Counted from the stretch's first letter, positions 35,801 through 45,703 are shown. The stretch is DNA of 64,000 nucleotides from Martelella sp. NC20 (GCF_013459645.1 NZ_CP054861.1:4018001-4082000); one strand, 5' to 3'. Notes: generated by a model not told the origin, from the letters alone. Made by a program: numbers and translations.

Positions 35801-37996
35801 TCAGTTCAGCGAGACCGTGAAGAACAGCGTCTCGCCGGAGGAATCGTCGACGCCGTCATTGTCGGTCACGGCATAGGCCGTGCCGTCGGCGGCGATGGTG
35901 AAGCCCTCGATCTTGTCGACGACGAAACCGTTGGAGGCGGATTTCATCAGCGGCAGAAGATCGGCCGCTTCCTGCTTTTCGACAACCGGCAGCGTGGAGC
36001 CGATCGGCGCAGGCTTCATGTCGGCAAGGGCGACCTTGTAGAGCTTCTTCAGGCCGGCCGCGTCGCCGATCTGGTTGTCGCGTTCGACGATATAGACGCT
36101 GTCGCCGTTGGCCGTGATCTCGGACAGACCGACCCAGCCCTTTTCAGCGGTTTCCAGCGGATAGGCCACCGCGCCCCATTCCTGAGTAGCCGGCTTGTAG
36201 GCGATAAGCTTGACGAAGCCCTTTTCGTCGTCGCCCCATTCGCGCTGCACCGCCATCCACAACGTCAGGTCATCGCCTTCGCCAACCGTGGTGATGCCTT
36301 CCATGCCGAAGCGGGTCTGGGCCGCAAGCAGGGCCTCCGGCAGGTCGATGGTCTCGGTGATCGCGCCGGTTCCGTCGACATGGTAGACCGCATGCGGCAC
36401 CTCCTTGTCGGGATTGCCTTCCGAGGCGAGCCAGAAGCCGCCCTTGCCATCAACCGCAACGCCTTCGAGGTCGAGCTTTTCAGCCGGAGCGCCGTCGCGG
36501 GTGACGCGGATGACATCGGTGATCATCGCCGGCTTCCGCGCGGCATCGATGATGAAGATCGACGGCTGACCGGAATAGAAGCTGTCATTGACGGCATAGA
36601 GCTTGCCGGCGTCAGAAGGATCTGCGGCAAGGCCCGAAAGCGCGCCGAAGCCGATCAGCGGATCGCGGGTGAGATCGGAAACGATCTGCGGATAATTGGC
36701 CTCCGCATCCTCGTAGGCATAGAGCATCACATGCGACCGCACGCCGCCATCGGGTCCGAGATCGGTCTCGTTGGCGGTGACCAGCAGATTGCGGCCGGGA
36801 ATGGCAACGCCGCTTTCCGGCGAAAGACCGGACGGCAGAAGCTGCACGAGTTCGGGCGCATCGGCGGTGCTGTCGTCGTAAACGCCGACGACGGAGGCGC
36901 GCTCGGACAGCACGAACAGATAGTCGGTGTCGCCGAACGTTCCCTTGATCAGGCCCTCGGGCTCGACGCCCTTCTTGCCGGCGCGCTTGTCCGGGAAATG
37001 GCCGATCGAGGCAACGGCGCGCTCGAACGAGGCGCCGGATTCGTAAAGCAGTTCGCCGGAATCGGAGAAGATCGAGAAGCCGCGCGAACCGCCCTTGTAG
37101 TCGCCCTCATTGGCGATGGCGAAGCGATCATTGTCGAGCCATTTGACGGTGTCGGGCTCGCGGGCGACGCCGGAAAGCGAACCGGTGAAATCAAGCCGGC
37201 CATCCTTTTCGGTATCGATGCCGCTGATGTCGACGGAGCCGGCGGAGAAATGGTTCTTCACCTCGCCGGTATTGCCGTCGATGATGGCGATGCCGTTGTT
37301 TTCCTGCAGCGTCAGCACGATTTCGTTGTCGGCGTTGATATCGATGAATTCCGGCTCGGGATCCGTCGGGGCAACCATTTCGGAAAAGCCGGTCATGGCG
37401 ACATGCTTGATCGTGGCGCAGTCGGCAACGCCGTCATTCAGCGAAATGATCACCAGATCGCCGGCCGGCATCTGCGGGATCTCGCCGTCGTTCAGGTCTT
37501 CGTCGCGTTCGTTTTCGATCGCGATGGCAACGATCGAGCCATCCGGAGAGGCGGCGACGGAATCGGGCTGGCCGCCGAGATCGCACTGGCTTTCAAGCGT
37601 GCGCGAGGCGATATCGACAACGCCGATGAAACCCGACGGCGCGGTGTAGCTTTCCGAGGTGTTGACGCCGACCAGCGCCTTGGAACCTGAAACGGCAACC
37701 GAGGTCGGCTCGCCGTCAAGCTTGAGGATCCCGAGAGCAGCCGGCGCTTTCGGATCGGTGATGTCGACAAAGCCGAGGGCGCCAAGCGGGCTGTCGGAAT
37801 AGATCAGCGTGTTGCCGTCCTCGCTCGCGGCGATGATTTCCGCAGAGGTTTCGGTCACCGGATCCATGTCGGCGGGCAGGTTGCCGGCGACGTTGAACAC
37901 CGCGATACGGTTGAAGACGGGTTCGGCGGCGGCCGGGAACGCGGCGGAAGCCAGCAGTGCGGCGCTCAGAGCCGCACCGGTGAGACGGAATCGCAT
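35801..37996 (-). CDS. Secreted phytase-like / esterase-like beta-propeller protein
   Basis: A protein of 731 residues with a Sec signal peptide (about 1-25, cleavage after AAA). The N-terminal half has LVIVD-like beta-propeller repeats (GFVDITDPKAPAALG, GVVDIAS), and the C-terminal 300 residues match the phytase-like domain (PF13449), with LDLEGVAVDGKGGFWLASEG and RFGMEGI. It is acidic and likely periplasmic or secreted. ATG 37996 follows TTGGAGGG. A Pho-box array 50-90 bases upstream suggests induction by phosphate starvation, which fits a role in organic phosphate scavenging. Catalytic activity is not proven for this branch. Confidence 0.87.
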   Translation of the reverse strand: MRFRLTGAALSAALLASAAFPAAAEPVFNRIAVFNVAGNLPADMDPVTETSAEIIAASEDGNTLIYSDSPLGALGFVDITDPKAPAALGILKLDGEPTSVAVSGSKALVGVNTSESYTAPSGFIGVVDIASRTLESQCDLGGQPDSVAASPDGSIVAIAIENERDEDLNDGEIPQMPAGDLVIISLNDGVADCATIKHVAMTGFSEMVAPTDPEPEFIDINADNEIVLTLQENNGIAIIDGNTGEVKNHFSAGSVDISGIDTEKDGRLDFTGSLSGVAREPDTVKWLDNDRFAIANEGDYKGGSRGFSIFSDSGELLYESGASFERAVASIGHFPDKRAGKKGVEPEGLIKGTFGDTDYLFVLSERASVVGVYDDSTADAPELVQLLPSGLSPESGVAIPGRNLLVTANETDLGPDGGVRSHVMLYAYEDAEANYPQIVSDLTRDPLIGFGALSGLAADPSDAGKLYAVNDSFYSGQPSIFIIDAARKPAMITDVIRVTRDGAPAEKLDLEGVAVDGKGGFWLASEGNPDKEVPHAVYHVDGTGAITETIDLPEALLAAQTRFGMEGITTVGEGDDLTLWMAVQREWGDDEKGFVKLIAYKPATQEWGAVAYPLETAEKGWVGLSEITANGDSVYIVERDNQIGDAAGLKKLYKVALADMKPAPIGSTLPVVEKQEAADLLPLMKSASNGFVVDKIEGFTIAADGTAYAVTDNDGVDDSSGETLFFTVSLN

Positions 37997-38045
37997 AGAT
38001 AAACCCTCCAAGGTCAAGTTATCAGCAGGGTTCTGCGCGAGACGT

Positions 38046-38085
38046 GTGACAGCAGGATTACGCGGCGATGACAGGATGGTGACAA
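38046..38085 (-). promoter_or_regulatory. Pho box (PhoB-binding site) of the phytase-like gene
   Basis: On the minus strand TTGTCAC-CATC-CTGTCAT (38085-38068) matches the rhizobial Pho-box rule of two CTGTCAT/C repeats with four bases between. A third CTGTCAC (38052-38046) follows at a 22-base period, two DNA turns. The array lies 50-90 bases before the start of the gene. Confidence 0.7.
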
Positions 38086-38092
38086 CCCCCTG

Positions 38093-38974
38093 CTACCGCT
38101 CCCTTCGGCGCTCGATCAGCATGATTGAAAGCGAGGCGGTGAGGATCATCACGCCGCCGAGCCAGAACAGCGTATCCGGCGCATAGCCGAAAACCAGCCA
38201 GCCGCCGAGCACGTTGAGCGGCAGTTTCAGGTCGTCGAAGGGCTGGACATAGGCCGCGTCCGCGCTCGAATAGGCGAGCGTCAGGAAATATTGCGCAAGC
38301 GCCGTCAGCAGGCCGAGCGCGAGCATGATCCAGATCGCATCGCCCATGGGCACGGCAAAGCCGCCGCCAACGGCGACCAGTGCGTTTATCGGGGTCAGCA
38401 GCATCAACAGCCAGACGGTGATCGATTCGGGCTTCTCATGCGCCGTCAGCCGCTTGGTGATCAGCGAGGTTCCGCCCCACAGAAGCGCCGAGGCGACCGG
38501 CAGCAGCGCCGCCCAGGTGAAGCTTTCCGACCAGGGCTGAAGGATCAGCAGCGCGCCGGTGAACCCCACCGCCGTCGCGATCCAGCGTGACGGCCCGACC
38601 GTCTCGCCCAGAAACAGTTTTGCCCCGACGATGATGAAGAACGGCGAGGTCATGACCAGCGCGATCGCCTGGCCGATCGGAACCGAGGCAAGGCCGATAG
38701 CCCAGGCCTGCACCCCGAGCGCGGAGAGCGCCACCCGAAAGACATGCTGCCATGGATAGCTGGTTTTCATCACCGAAAGCCCGGTGCGCCAGAGATAGGG
38801 CACCGCAAACACCAGCGCGATGCCATATTGCCAGAACGCGACCGATGACGCCGCAAACCCCATATTCATCGTCACCTGCTGGATCAACACATTGCCGGCC
38901 GCGTAAACCACGCCGGCGAGCACCATCCAGAAAGCGCCGGTCAAAGCAGGCGAGCGGGAGATTACCTTACCCAT
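38093..38974 (-). CDS. DMT-superfamily (EamA) transporter
   Basis: A membrane protein of 293 residues with ten hydrophobic helices arranged as two EamA repeats (about 10-140 and 155-290). Seen: WAIGLASVPIGQAIALVMTSPFFIIVGA and the second-half YVQPFDDLKLPLNVLGGW, usual for the family. Such proteins export amino acids, metabolites or drugs; substrate unknown. ATG 38974 has GAAGGGG about ten bases upstream. Its stop lies just ahead of the Pho box of the next gene, so it is transcribed separately. Confidence 0.9.
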   Translation of the reverse strand: MGKVISRSPALTGAFWMVLAGVVYAAGNVLIQQVTMNMGFAASSVAFWQYGIALVFAVPYLWRTGLSVMKTSYPWQHVFRVALSALGVQAWAIGLASVPIGQAIALVMTSPFFIIVGAKLFLGETVGPSRWIATAVGFTGALLILQPWSESFTWAALLPVASALLWGGTSLITKRLTAHEKPESITVWLLMLLTPINALVAVGGGFAVPMGDAIWIMLALGLLTALAQYFLTLAYSSADAAYVQPFDDLKLPLNVLGGWLVFGYAPDTLFWLGGVMILTASLSIMLIERRRER

Positions 38975-39093
38975 AAGTGCGACAGCCCCTTCAGCACGAG
39001 CACAGACTGATGCCACAGGTAAAGAACTTGCCTCCCGCGGGCAAGCCGGTTCGCGCGTTCAACGTTCGGGCCGAAAGCAGAGGTGACGGCGCT

Positions 39094-39987
39094 TCACAAT
39101 GGCCGGACACGGGTGACATAGGCTTCGAAGAAATCCGAAAACCGGGCAACCCGGACCGGCAGGCGGTCATAGGGCGGATAATAGAGCGTCAGCCACAGTT
39201 CCGGCGGCGTCCAGCCGGAAAGCACCTGCGTCAGCCGCCCCTCTCCCAGCGCGTCCTCGACGATGAAGTGCGGAAGCAGCGCGACGCCCTCGCCGTTTTC
39301 GGCAAGTCGTGCCAGAAGCTCGCCGTTATTGCCGGCAAATGTCGTCCCTGCCCGCACCCGCCGTCTTTTCCCGGCGCTCGTCAACTCCCAGGTTTCAGTC
39401 GCCGCCTCCGCATCAAAGGCCAGGCAGGCGGAAAGATCGTCAGGCGTTTCCGGCGTTCCGTTGGTGGCCAGAAATCCGGGCGAGGCCACCAGCACCCGCC
39501 GGATCGGACACAATTTGCGCCAGATCGTCGATTTGTCCTCGGGCGGTCCGGAAATCCGGATGGCCAGATCGAATGGCGCGGTGACGATATCGACGAAACT
39601 GTCGTCAAGCGTCACCGAAAGGCTGATCGCTGGATGTTGCGAGCGGAAACCGGAGAGCACATCCGGCAATATCTGCTGGCCGAGCGACAGCGGCGCGTTC
39701 AGCCTGATGTGGCCGCTGACGGCCGCCTCCCGCTCGCGCACCTCCTCGCTGGCATCGTCGAACGCCTTCAACAGCGGCCGCATCCGCGCCGCATAGATCG
39801 CGCCCGCCGAGGTGAGCGACACCTGACGCGTGGTGCGCACGAAAAGCTGCACGCCGAGCCGCTCCTCCAGCGCACCAACGGCTCGCGTCACGCTTGGCGC
39901 GGTCATGGCAAGCGCGCGTGACGCCGCGGCAAAACTGCCAAGTTCGGCGACGCTCAGGAAAACACGGATGTCGTTCAAAGCCTTCAT
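39094..39987 (-). CDS. LysR-type transcriptional regulator
   Basis: A protein of 297 residues. Seen: an N-terminal winged helix-turn-helix (about 1-60, AELGSFAAASRALAMTAPSVTRAVGALEE region) and the substrate-binding domain from about 90. ATG 39987. It is divergent from a glyoxalase-type dioxygenase gene and a hydrolase gene, and a perfect LysR-type palindrome lies in the shared promoter region, so it probably controls itself and them. The effector is likely a quinone or other electrophile by analogy with similar loci; inference. Confidence 0.92.
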   Translation of the reverse strand: MKALNDIRVFLSVAELGSFAAASRALAMTAPSVTRAVGALEERLGVQLFVRTTRQVSLTSAGAIYAARMRPLLKAFDDASEEVREREAAVSGHIRLNAPLSLGQQILPDVLSGFRSQHPAISLSVTLDDSFVDIVTAPFDLAIRISGPPEDKSTIWRKLCPIRRVLVASPGFLATNGTPETPDDLSACLAFDAEAATETWELTSAGKRRRVRAGTTFAGNNGELLARLAENGEGVALLPHFIVEDALGEGRLTQVLSGWTPPELWLTLYYPPYDRLPVRVARFSDFFEAYVTRVRPL

Positions 39988-39993
39988 GAGGTT

Positions 39994-40016
39994 ATTATTA
40001 CGTCATATGCAATAAT
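39994..40016. promoter_or_regulatory. LysR-type operator (T-N11-A palindrome)
   Basis: ATTATT (39994-39999), eleven bases, AATAAT (40011-40016) is a perfect inverted repeat with the T-N11-A core of LysR-regulator sites. It begins seven bases from the regulator's own start codon and lies about 100 bases before the dioxygenase gene. Confidence 0.7.
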
Positions 40017-40114
40017 ATCGTCAATTTAATTACACTTATCGTTTCATCTCTGATGCCCCATCTTATGTCCAGAAACGAGGCGCGAAACGCACGCCCCGTA
40101 AGGCAAGGAACAAT

Positions 40115-41050
40115 ATGATGTTACAGCAGATCAAGGGCTTGCATCACATCACCTCCATGGCGGCGGATGCACAGGCCAACAATGACTTCTTCACCGGAAC
40201 CCTCGGGCTTCGCCGCGTCAAGAAAACCGTGAACTTCGACGCCCCGGACGTCTACCACCTCTATTACGGCGACGAGGTCGGCACGCCCGGCTCGGTGTTG
40301 ACCTATTTCCCCTTCCCGCATATCGCCGCCGGCAGGCCCGGCACGGGCGAGGTCGGCGAAACACTGTTTGCGGTCCCCAGGGGCGCGCTCGCCTTCTGGA
40401 AGGAACGCCTCGGCGCGATGGGCGTCGGGCATATCGCCGAAACCGAAGTCTTCGGCGAAAAGCGTCTTCATTTTGCAGGCCCTGATCGGGATGCCTTCGC
40501 GCTGGTCGAAGTTGACAATGACGACCGCGCGGGCTGGTTGAAAGGCGATATCGCGGAGGCGGAAGCAATCCGCGGCTTCCATGGCGCGAGCCTGCGCCTT
40601 GCTGACAGCGGCGCGACGGCGGAACTGCTCGGCTTCATGGGCTATCAAAAGGTCGACAGCAAGGATGACTGGACCCGTTTCGCGATCGGCAATGGCAACG
40701 GCGCCGATTTTATCGACATCCAGACCCTGCCGTCGGCGAATGCTGCCCGTCAGGGCGCAGGCTCCGTCCACCACATCGCGTTTGCGGTGGAGGATCGCGC
40801 CGCCCAGCTCGACGTCCGCAAGGCGCTGATGGATACCGGCTATCAGGTGACCCCGGTGATCGACCGGAACTATTTCTGGGCGATCTATTTCCGCACACCC
40901 GGCGGCGTGCTGTTCGAGATCGCGACCAACGAGCCGGGCTTTGACGCCGACGAGGACACGGCCCATCTCGGCGAAGCGCTGAAACTGCCGCCGCAATATG
41001 AGCAGCATCGCGCCAAGATCGAAGAAATCCTGACGCCGATCGACGACTGA
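40115..41050 (+). CDS. VOC-family ring-cleaving dioxygenase (MhqO/glyoxalase-like)
   Basis: A protein of 311 residues with two vicinal-oxygen-chelate domains. Seen: KGLHHITSMAADAQANNDFF at the N terminus, and in the second domain GSVHHIAFAVED and TPGGVLFEIATNEPGF, giving the His and Glu metal ligands. Known relatives (Bacillus MhqO, MhqA) are hydroquinone-specific extradiol dioxygenases. The ATG at 40115 follows AAGGAA; the ATG at 40118 is an alternative. The neighbouring hydrolase and LysR regulator support a quinone-detoxification operon. Confidence 0.9.
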   Translation: MMLQQIKGLHHITSMAADAQANNDFFTGTLGLRRVKKTVNFDAPDVYHLYYGDEVGTPGSVLTYFPFPHIAAGRPGTGEVGETLFAVPRGALAFWKERLGAMGVGHIAETEVFGEKRLHFAGPDRDAFALVEVDNDDRAGWLKGDIAEAEAIRGFHGASLRLADSGATAELLGFMGYQKVDSKDDWTRFAIGNGNGADFIDIQTLPSANAARQGAGSVHHIAFAVEDRAAQLDVRKALMDTGYQVTPVIDRNYFWAIYFRTPGGVLFEIATNEPGFDADEDTAHLGEALKLPPQYEQHRAKIEEILTPIDD

Positions 41051-41057
41051 GTGTCAG

Positions 41058-41118
41058 CCGGCGCCTCTCCGACTACAGGCGCCGGTTCCCTTTCTCCGGG
41101 TCCGGCATGGCCGGACCC
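41058..41118 (+). terminator. Two hairpins between dioxygenase and hydrolase
   Basis: Stem CCGGCGCCT (41058-41066) with AGGCGCCGG (41077-41085), followed by TTCCCTTTCT, then a second stem GGGTCCGGC (41098-41106) with GCCGGACCC (41110-41118) and a three-base loop. The first is terminator-like and may reduce readthrough into the hydrolase gene. Confidence 0.5.
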
Positions 41119-41142
41119 GACTGACGCCAGAGGACCCAGACC

Positions 41143-41748
41143 ATGACCGATGATACCTATCAGGCTTTCACGCGCGCCGGCACAGCCGGAGAACCGCTCG
41201 TCTTCAGCTTTCACGGCACAGGCGGCAATGAACACCAGTTCGTCCCGCTCGTGGAGCAGATTCTGCCGGGCGCTGCCATCGTCTCGCCGCGCGGCGACGT
41301 TTCGGAATTCGGCGCTTTGCGCTTCTTCCGCCGCACCGGCGAAGGTGTTTACGACATGGACGATCTTGCCCGCCGCACCGACAAGATGCGCCGCTTCATC
41401 GCGGCGCACCGCAAAGCCGATCCCAGCCGCACAGTCTATGGCATCGGCTATTCCAACGGCGCCAACATTCTCGCCTCGGTGCTGTTCAGACAACCGGATC
41501 TCTTCGACCGTGCCGTGCTCATGCATCCGCTGATCCCGTGGACGCCGGAGGATAATCCGGCGCTATCGGGCAAGGATATTCTGGTAACCGCCGGTGAACG
41601 CGACCCGATCTGCCCACCTGCCGGAACCCGCGCCCTGATCGGCTATTTCGAAGCACAGAAGGCTATGGTCCGGTCGCTCTTCCACGGCGGCGGCCACGAA
41701 ATCCGCCCGCAGGAAATCGACGCCGTCGCCGAATTCCTGAAAAACTGA
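41143..41748 (+). CDS. Alpha/beta hydrolase (MhqD-like carboxylesterase)
   Basis: A protein of 201 residues. Seen: the oxyanion motif FSFHGTGGNE, the nucleophile elbow GIGYSNGAN with the catalytic serine, an aspartate in AGERDPICP and the histidine in HGGGHEI, which complete the triad. Known: MhqD-type hydrolases accompany MhqO dioxygenases in quinone-resistance operons. ATG 41143 is preceded by AGAGGACCC. Likely transcribed with the dioxygenase gene under LysR control. Confidence 0.9.
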   Translation: MTDDTYQAFTRAGTAGEPLVFSFHGTGGNEHQFVPLVEQILPGAAIVSPRGDVSEFGALRFFRRTGEGVYDMDDLARRTDKMRRFIAAHRKADPSRTVYGIGYSNGANILASVLFRQPDLFDRAVLMHPLIPWTPEDNPALSGKDILVTAGERDPICPPAGTRALIGYFEAQKAMVRSLFHGGGHEIRPQEIDAVAEFLKN

Positions 41749-41835
41749 CAGACCTCTCCCCCTCCTCTGCGTCATTCTCAGGGCTTGTCTGGATGAGGCA
41801 GGTGGAGAGCTCCGCTGAGCACTGGCGGCAAAACC

Positions 41836-42966
41836 TCAGCCCGCGACCTTGCCGCCCGTCATCGGCGCGGGAACACCGGTGGTGGTCGGGAAGCTGATCG
41901 GGAGACCGCGCAGCGTGCGTACCGCCAGAAACGCGAAACACTCGGCCTCGATCGCATCGCCGCGCCAGCCGACCGTTTCCGCGGGCACGGCCTCGACGCC
42001 GGCGCGGGTGTCGAGCATCGCCATGATCGCCGGGTTGCGCCGCCCGCCGCCGCAGACGATCAGGCGTTTCGGACGCACCGGCAGAAGGTCGAGCGCCTTG
42101 CCGACGGCCGAGGCGGTGAACGCGGTCAGCGTTGCAGCGCCCGTGGCGGGATCGAGACCTTCGGCCATGGCGGCGGTGAAGTCGAAACGGTCGAGGGACT
42201 TCGGATAAGGCGCTGAAAGATAGGGATGTTCGAGCAGTCGCGCGAGCCGATCCTCGTCAACCGTTCCGGAGAGCGCCAGCCTGCCGTCGCGATCCATGTC
42301 GCCGAGGCCGTTTTCCTTCATGAAATCGTTGAGCGGGGCGTTGGCGGGACCGGTATCGAAGGCGATCAGCCGGTCGCCGCCATCCCACGACGTGACGTTG
42401 GCGACACCGCCGAGATTGAGCACCGCCGTCTCGCCCGTCATGTCGAGACCGCGCAGCAAGGCCTGATGATAGCCCGCAGAAAGCGGCGCGCCCTGCCCGC
42501 CCGCGCGAACATCGGCGGTGCGGAAATCATAGGCGACCTCGCAGCCGAGCAGTTCGTGCATCAAAGCGCCGTCGCCGAGCTGGCGGGTATCGCCGATCCG
42601 GTCCTTGGTCGGCGCGCGGTGCAGCACGGACTGGCCATGAAAGCCGACAACGCCGATATCGGCCATTGTCAGCCCTTCCGCTTCCACCAGCGCCCTGACG
42701 GCTGCGGACTGGGCGCGGGTCAGGACCTCTTCGGCTTCCGCGAAGGTTTCCGGCTCGGGGCCCTCGAAATTCCATTTGCGGGCAATGGCGAGCGTTTCCT
42801 CCAGCAGGTCGCGGGTCGATTGCGGATAGGGCGCCAGCGTGTAGGCCCCGAATTCGGTGACGCTTACCCCGTCGGTTTTCAGCATCGCCACATCGATATT
42901 GCCGTCGAGCACGGTGCCCGTCATCAGGCCGACCGCCCAGACCGGTTTGAATTCCTCAGCCATCAT
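41836..42966 (-). CDS. anmK: 1,6-anhydro-N-acetylmuramic acid kinase
   Basis: A protein of 376 residues, the family length. It opens and phosphorylates anhydro-MurNAc from peptidoglycan turnover to MurNAc-6-phosphate. Seen: the phosphate-binding [14 protein letters not shown] (MSGTSxDG in E. coli, this variant being common in alphaproteobacteria), [36 protein letters not shown] and [11 protein letters not shown] 42966 overlaps the stop of the hydrolase gene (ATGA). It is the last gene of the murQ operon and supplies the substrate of MurQ. Confidence 0.95.
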   Translation of the reverse strand: MMAEEFKPVWAVGLMTGTVLDGNIDVAMLKTDGVSVTEFGAYTLAPYPQSTRDLLEETLAIARKWNFEGPEPETFAEAEEVLTRAQSAAVRALVEAEGLTMADIGVVGFHGQSVLHRAPTKDRIGDTRQLGDGALMHELLGCEVAYDFRTADVRAGGQGAPLSAGYHQALLRGLDMTGETAVLNLGGVANVTSWDGGDRLIAFDTGPANAPLNDFMKENGLGDMDRDGRLALSGTVDEDRLARLLEHPYLSAPYPKSLDRFDFTAAMAEGLDPATGAATLTAFTASAVGKALDLLPVRPKRLIVCGGGRRNPAIMAMLDTRAGVEAVPAETVGWRGDAIEAECFAFLAVRTLRGLPISFPTTTGVPAPMTGGKVAG

Positions 42967-43970
42967 TCCGCTCCGTTTATGAAATCGCTGACAGCGCGGC
43001 GCAGTGCCATGATGCCGCTGTCGACATGGCGGCTGGGGTGGACGCGATTGGTCAGCAATGTCCAGGCGTGGCCGCGCTCGAAATCGACCACCAGCGAGGT
43101 GCCGGTGAAGCCGGTATGGCCGATGGTCGCCTGCGAGCAGAGCGCGCCGCCATGCCAGCCCTCATAAGGCCGTTCCCAGCCATGGGTGCGGCGCTCGGAC
43201 AAGGGCTCCCGCATCAGCCTGACGGCTGCGTCATCCCGGTTGTCGCGCTTCAGGAGATCGCGGGCGAAACCCAAAACGGCATCGACCTGCCCGAATAGCC
43301 CGGCATGGCCGGAGCCCTGAAGGGCGTAGCAATTCTCGTCGTGAACCTCGCCCGCAATCACCCGGCCGCGCCATGTGCACCGCTCGGTCGCGACGGTCTT
43401 CGCGGGCTCGGCGGAAAACGCAAAGCCCGGCCCGGGCTTGAGATCGCGGATCGTATCGCCCGAAAGCCGTTCCAGCGCGATGCCGAGCAGGATGAAGTTG
43501 ATATCGGAATAGACCGGCGTTTCCACCCGTCTCCACTCCCGCTGAAGCACGAAGGCCCTCAACCGGTCGGGGTCGCCGCCATAGGTGTAGATCGGCTCGA
43601 CCGCGGGGAAATGCGTCTGGTGCCCAAGGCACTGGCGGAAGGTCACCTGCCGCTCCCAGCAGTTCGGATCGTATTGCCGAAAATCGGGAATGACGGAGGT
43701 CAGCGGCGCATCGAGGTCGATTTCTCCGGCCTCGGCGAGCGCCAGAATGCGCGGCGTGGTGAAGATCACCTTGGTGAGCGAGGCGAGATCGAACCATGTA
43801 TCGATCGTCATCTGACGCTCTTCCGGCACGATGGCGGCCCTGCCCGCGCCCCGGGTCAAACGCCTGCCCTCAAGGTCGATCCATCCCAGCACGCCGCCCG
43901 GAATCCGTCCGGCGGCAACGGATCGCTCCAGCGCCGAAAAAGCCTTGTCGAACCTGATCTCGCTCATCAT
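42963..43970 (-). CDS. Cytoplasmic serine beta-lactamase-fold hydrolase, candidate muropeptide amidase
   Basis: A protein of 335 residues of the class C beta-lactamase/esterase family (PF00144). Seen: the SxxK motif SLTK (Ser64, Lys67), a YSD motif in place of YxN, and GHTGFTG as the KTG-like motif. No signal peptide is present. Known: Bacillus AmiE (YbbE) of this fold is a MurNAc-L-alanine amidase in a MurNAc utilisation operon, but it is exported. Inference: this cytoplasmic version may cut peptides from imported anhydro-MurNAc-peptides ahead of AnmK. A general esterase or peptidase remains possible. Overlaps both neighbours by ATGA. Confidence 0.85.
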   Translation of the reverse strand: MMSEIRFDKAFSALERSVAAGRIPGGVLGWIDLEGRRLTRGAGRAAIVPEERQMTIDTWFDLASLTKVIFTTPRILALAEAGEIDLDAPLTSVIPDFRQYDPNCWERQVTFRQCLGHQTHFPAVEPIYTYGGDPDRLRAFVLQREWRRVETPVYSDINFILLGIALERLSGDTIRDLKPGPGFAFSAEPAKTVATERCTWRGRVIAGEVHDENCYALQGSGHAGLFGQVDAVLGFARDLLKRDNRDDAAVRLMREPLSERRTHGWERPYEGWHGGALCSQATIGHTGFTGTSLVVDFERGHAWTLLTNRVHPSRHVDSGIMALRRAVSDFINGAE

Positions 43971-45703
43971 TCCGCCCTCGCCAGATGATCATCGCCATAG
44001 GATACCCAGTCGGCATCCGGCGGCTCATAGCCCGCCGGGCGCACCAGCGACGGCACGTCGGTGGTGTCGACGCGGTAATCCTGGCGGCGGCGGTCGATGC
44101 TCGGCACCGCCGAAATCAGCCGCTTTGTATAGGAATGCCGCGGCTCTGCAAGCACCGCCCGCGCATCGCCGATCTCGACGATCTGGCCGGCATAGACCAC
44201 GGCGATGCGGTGAGCGATACGCTCGACCACGGCCATGTCGTGAGTGACGAACACGTAGGAGAGGTTCATGTCGCGCTGAAGCTCGGTCAGAAGCTCCAGC
44301 ACCATCGCCTGCACCGAGACATCGAGCGCGGAGACAGCCTCGTCCAGCACCACGACGGAGGGCTTCAGCATCAGCGCCCGGGCGATGCAGAGCCGCTGGC
44401 GCTGGCCGCCGGAGAATTCGTGCGGATAGCGCGTCAGCGCGTTTTCCGGCAGGCCGACGCGCTTCAGCAGCGCGGCCATATGGGCGCGGGTATCGGCGTT
44501 CAGCCGGCCGCCGGTGGCGATCACCGGTTCGGCGAGGATGCTGTCGACGCGAAGACGCGGATTGAGCGAGGCATAGGGGTTCTGGAACACCATCTGGATC
44601 GGATCGCCATGGGCGGCGACGTTGCCGCCATCGCCCAGCGAGAACGAGCCCCGCGTCGGTTTGGTGAGGCCCATGATCGCCCGCGCGGTGGTCGACTTGC
44701 CGGAACCGCTTTCGCCGACAATGCCCAGCGTCTCGCCCGGCATCAGGTCGAAATCGATGCCATCGACGGCGTGAACCGCGCCCGCCTGCTTTCTGAACAG
44801 GCCGGAAGTCACCGGGAAACGCACCGTCAGGTTTTCAACCTTCAGCGCCGGCGAGACATCCGGTTTGCGCGCAAAATCGCTGCGCACGGCACGGCCCTCG
44901 GCAAAATGCGGCACGGCCTTCAGCAGGTGCTGCGTGTAGGCATGTTGCGGGTTGTCGAGAACCGTGTCGGTTTCGCCCTGCTCCACCACCTCGCCCTGCT
45001 GCATCACCATCACCTTGTCGGCGATGCCAGCGACAAGGCCGATATCATGGGTGATGAAGATCAGGCCCATCTCGCTCTCGCGCTTCAGATCGGAGAGCAG
45101 TGCCAGGATCTGTGCCTGCACCGTGACGTCAAGCGCCGTGGTCGGCTCGTCGGCGATCAGCAGGCGCGGATTGCAGGACAGCGCGATCGCGATCATCACC
45201 CGCTGCAGCATGCCGCCGGAAAGCTGGTGCGGATGGTATTTCAGCCGCCGTTCGGCATCGGGAATGCGAACCCGCTCAAGGGCTTCCCGCGCCGCATTCA
45301 TCGCCTGCTTTCCAGTGAGGCCGTGATGCAGGCGGAAGCTTTCGGCGATCTGCTCGCCAACGGTGTGGACCGGGTTCAGCGAGGTCATCGGCTCCTGAAA
45401 GATCATCCCGATCTCGCGGCCGCGAATGCCGGTCAGGCGGTTCTCGGGAAGCGTCGCGAGGTCGACCGTGCTGCCGTCTGACAGCGTATAATCGATCCGC
45501 CCGCCGGTGATCTTGCCGCCGCCGAAATCGACCAGACGGTTGAGGCAGAGCGAGGTGACGGATTTGCCCGAGCCGCTTTCGCCGACAATGGCGAGCGTCT
45601 CGCCGGCATCGAGATCGAAGCTGACGCCGCGCACGACCTCGTTCTTCTCCGGTTTTTTACCGAAGCCGACGCGGAGATCGGAGACAGAGAGAAGCCTGCT
45701 CAT
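43967..45703 (-). CDS. Fused double ATPase of a dipeptide/oligopeptide-type ABC importer
   Basis: A protein of 578 residues with two complete ABC domains, equal to DppD and DppF in one chain. Seen: Walker A GESGSGKS in each half, the signatures LSGGMLQR and FSGGQRQR, and Walker B LLIADEPTTALD and VVVLDEAVSALD, with the second half reading DEAV instead of DEPT. The start overlaps the stop of the second permease gene (ATGA) and its stop overlaps the hydrolase start. It energises the importer encoded by the three genes upstream. Confidence 0.95.
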   Translation of the reverse strand: MSRLLSVSDLRVGFGKKPEKNEVVRGVSFDLDAGETLAIVGESGSGKSVTSLCLNRLVDFGGGKITGGRIDYTLSDGSTVDLATLPENRLTGIRGREIGMIFQEPMTSLNPVHTVGEQIAESFRLHHGLTGKQAMNAAREALERVRIPDAERRLKYHPHQLSGGMLQRVMIAIALSCNPRLLIADEPTTALDVTVQAQILALLSDLKRESEMGLIFITHDIGLVAGIADKVMVMQQGEVVEQGETDTVLDNPQHAYTQHLLKAVPHFAEGRAVRSDFARKPDVSPALKVENLTVRFPVTSGLFRKQAGAVHAVDGIDFDLMPGETLGIVGESGSGKSTTARAIMGLTKPTRGSFSLGDGGNVAAHGDPIQMVFQNPYASLNPRLRVDSILAEPVIATGGRLNADTRAHMAALLKRVGLPENALTRYPHEFSGGQRQRLCIARALMLKPSVVVLDEAVSALDVSVQAMVLELLTELQRDMNLSYVFVTHDMAVVERIAHRIAVVYAGQIVEIGDARAVLAEPRHSYTKRLISAVPSIDRRRQDYRVDTTDVPSLVRPAGYEPPDADWVSYGDDHLARAE

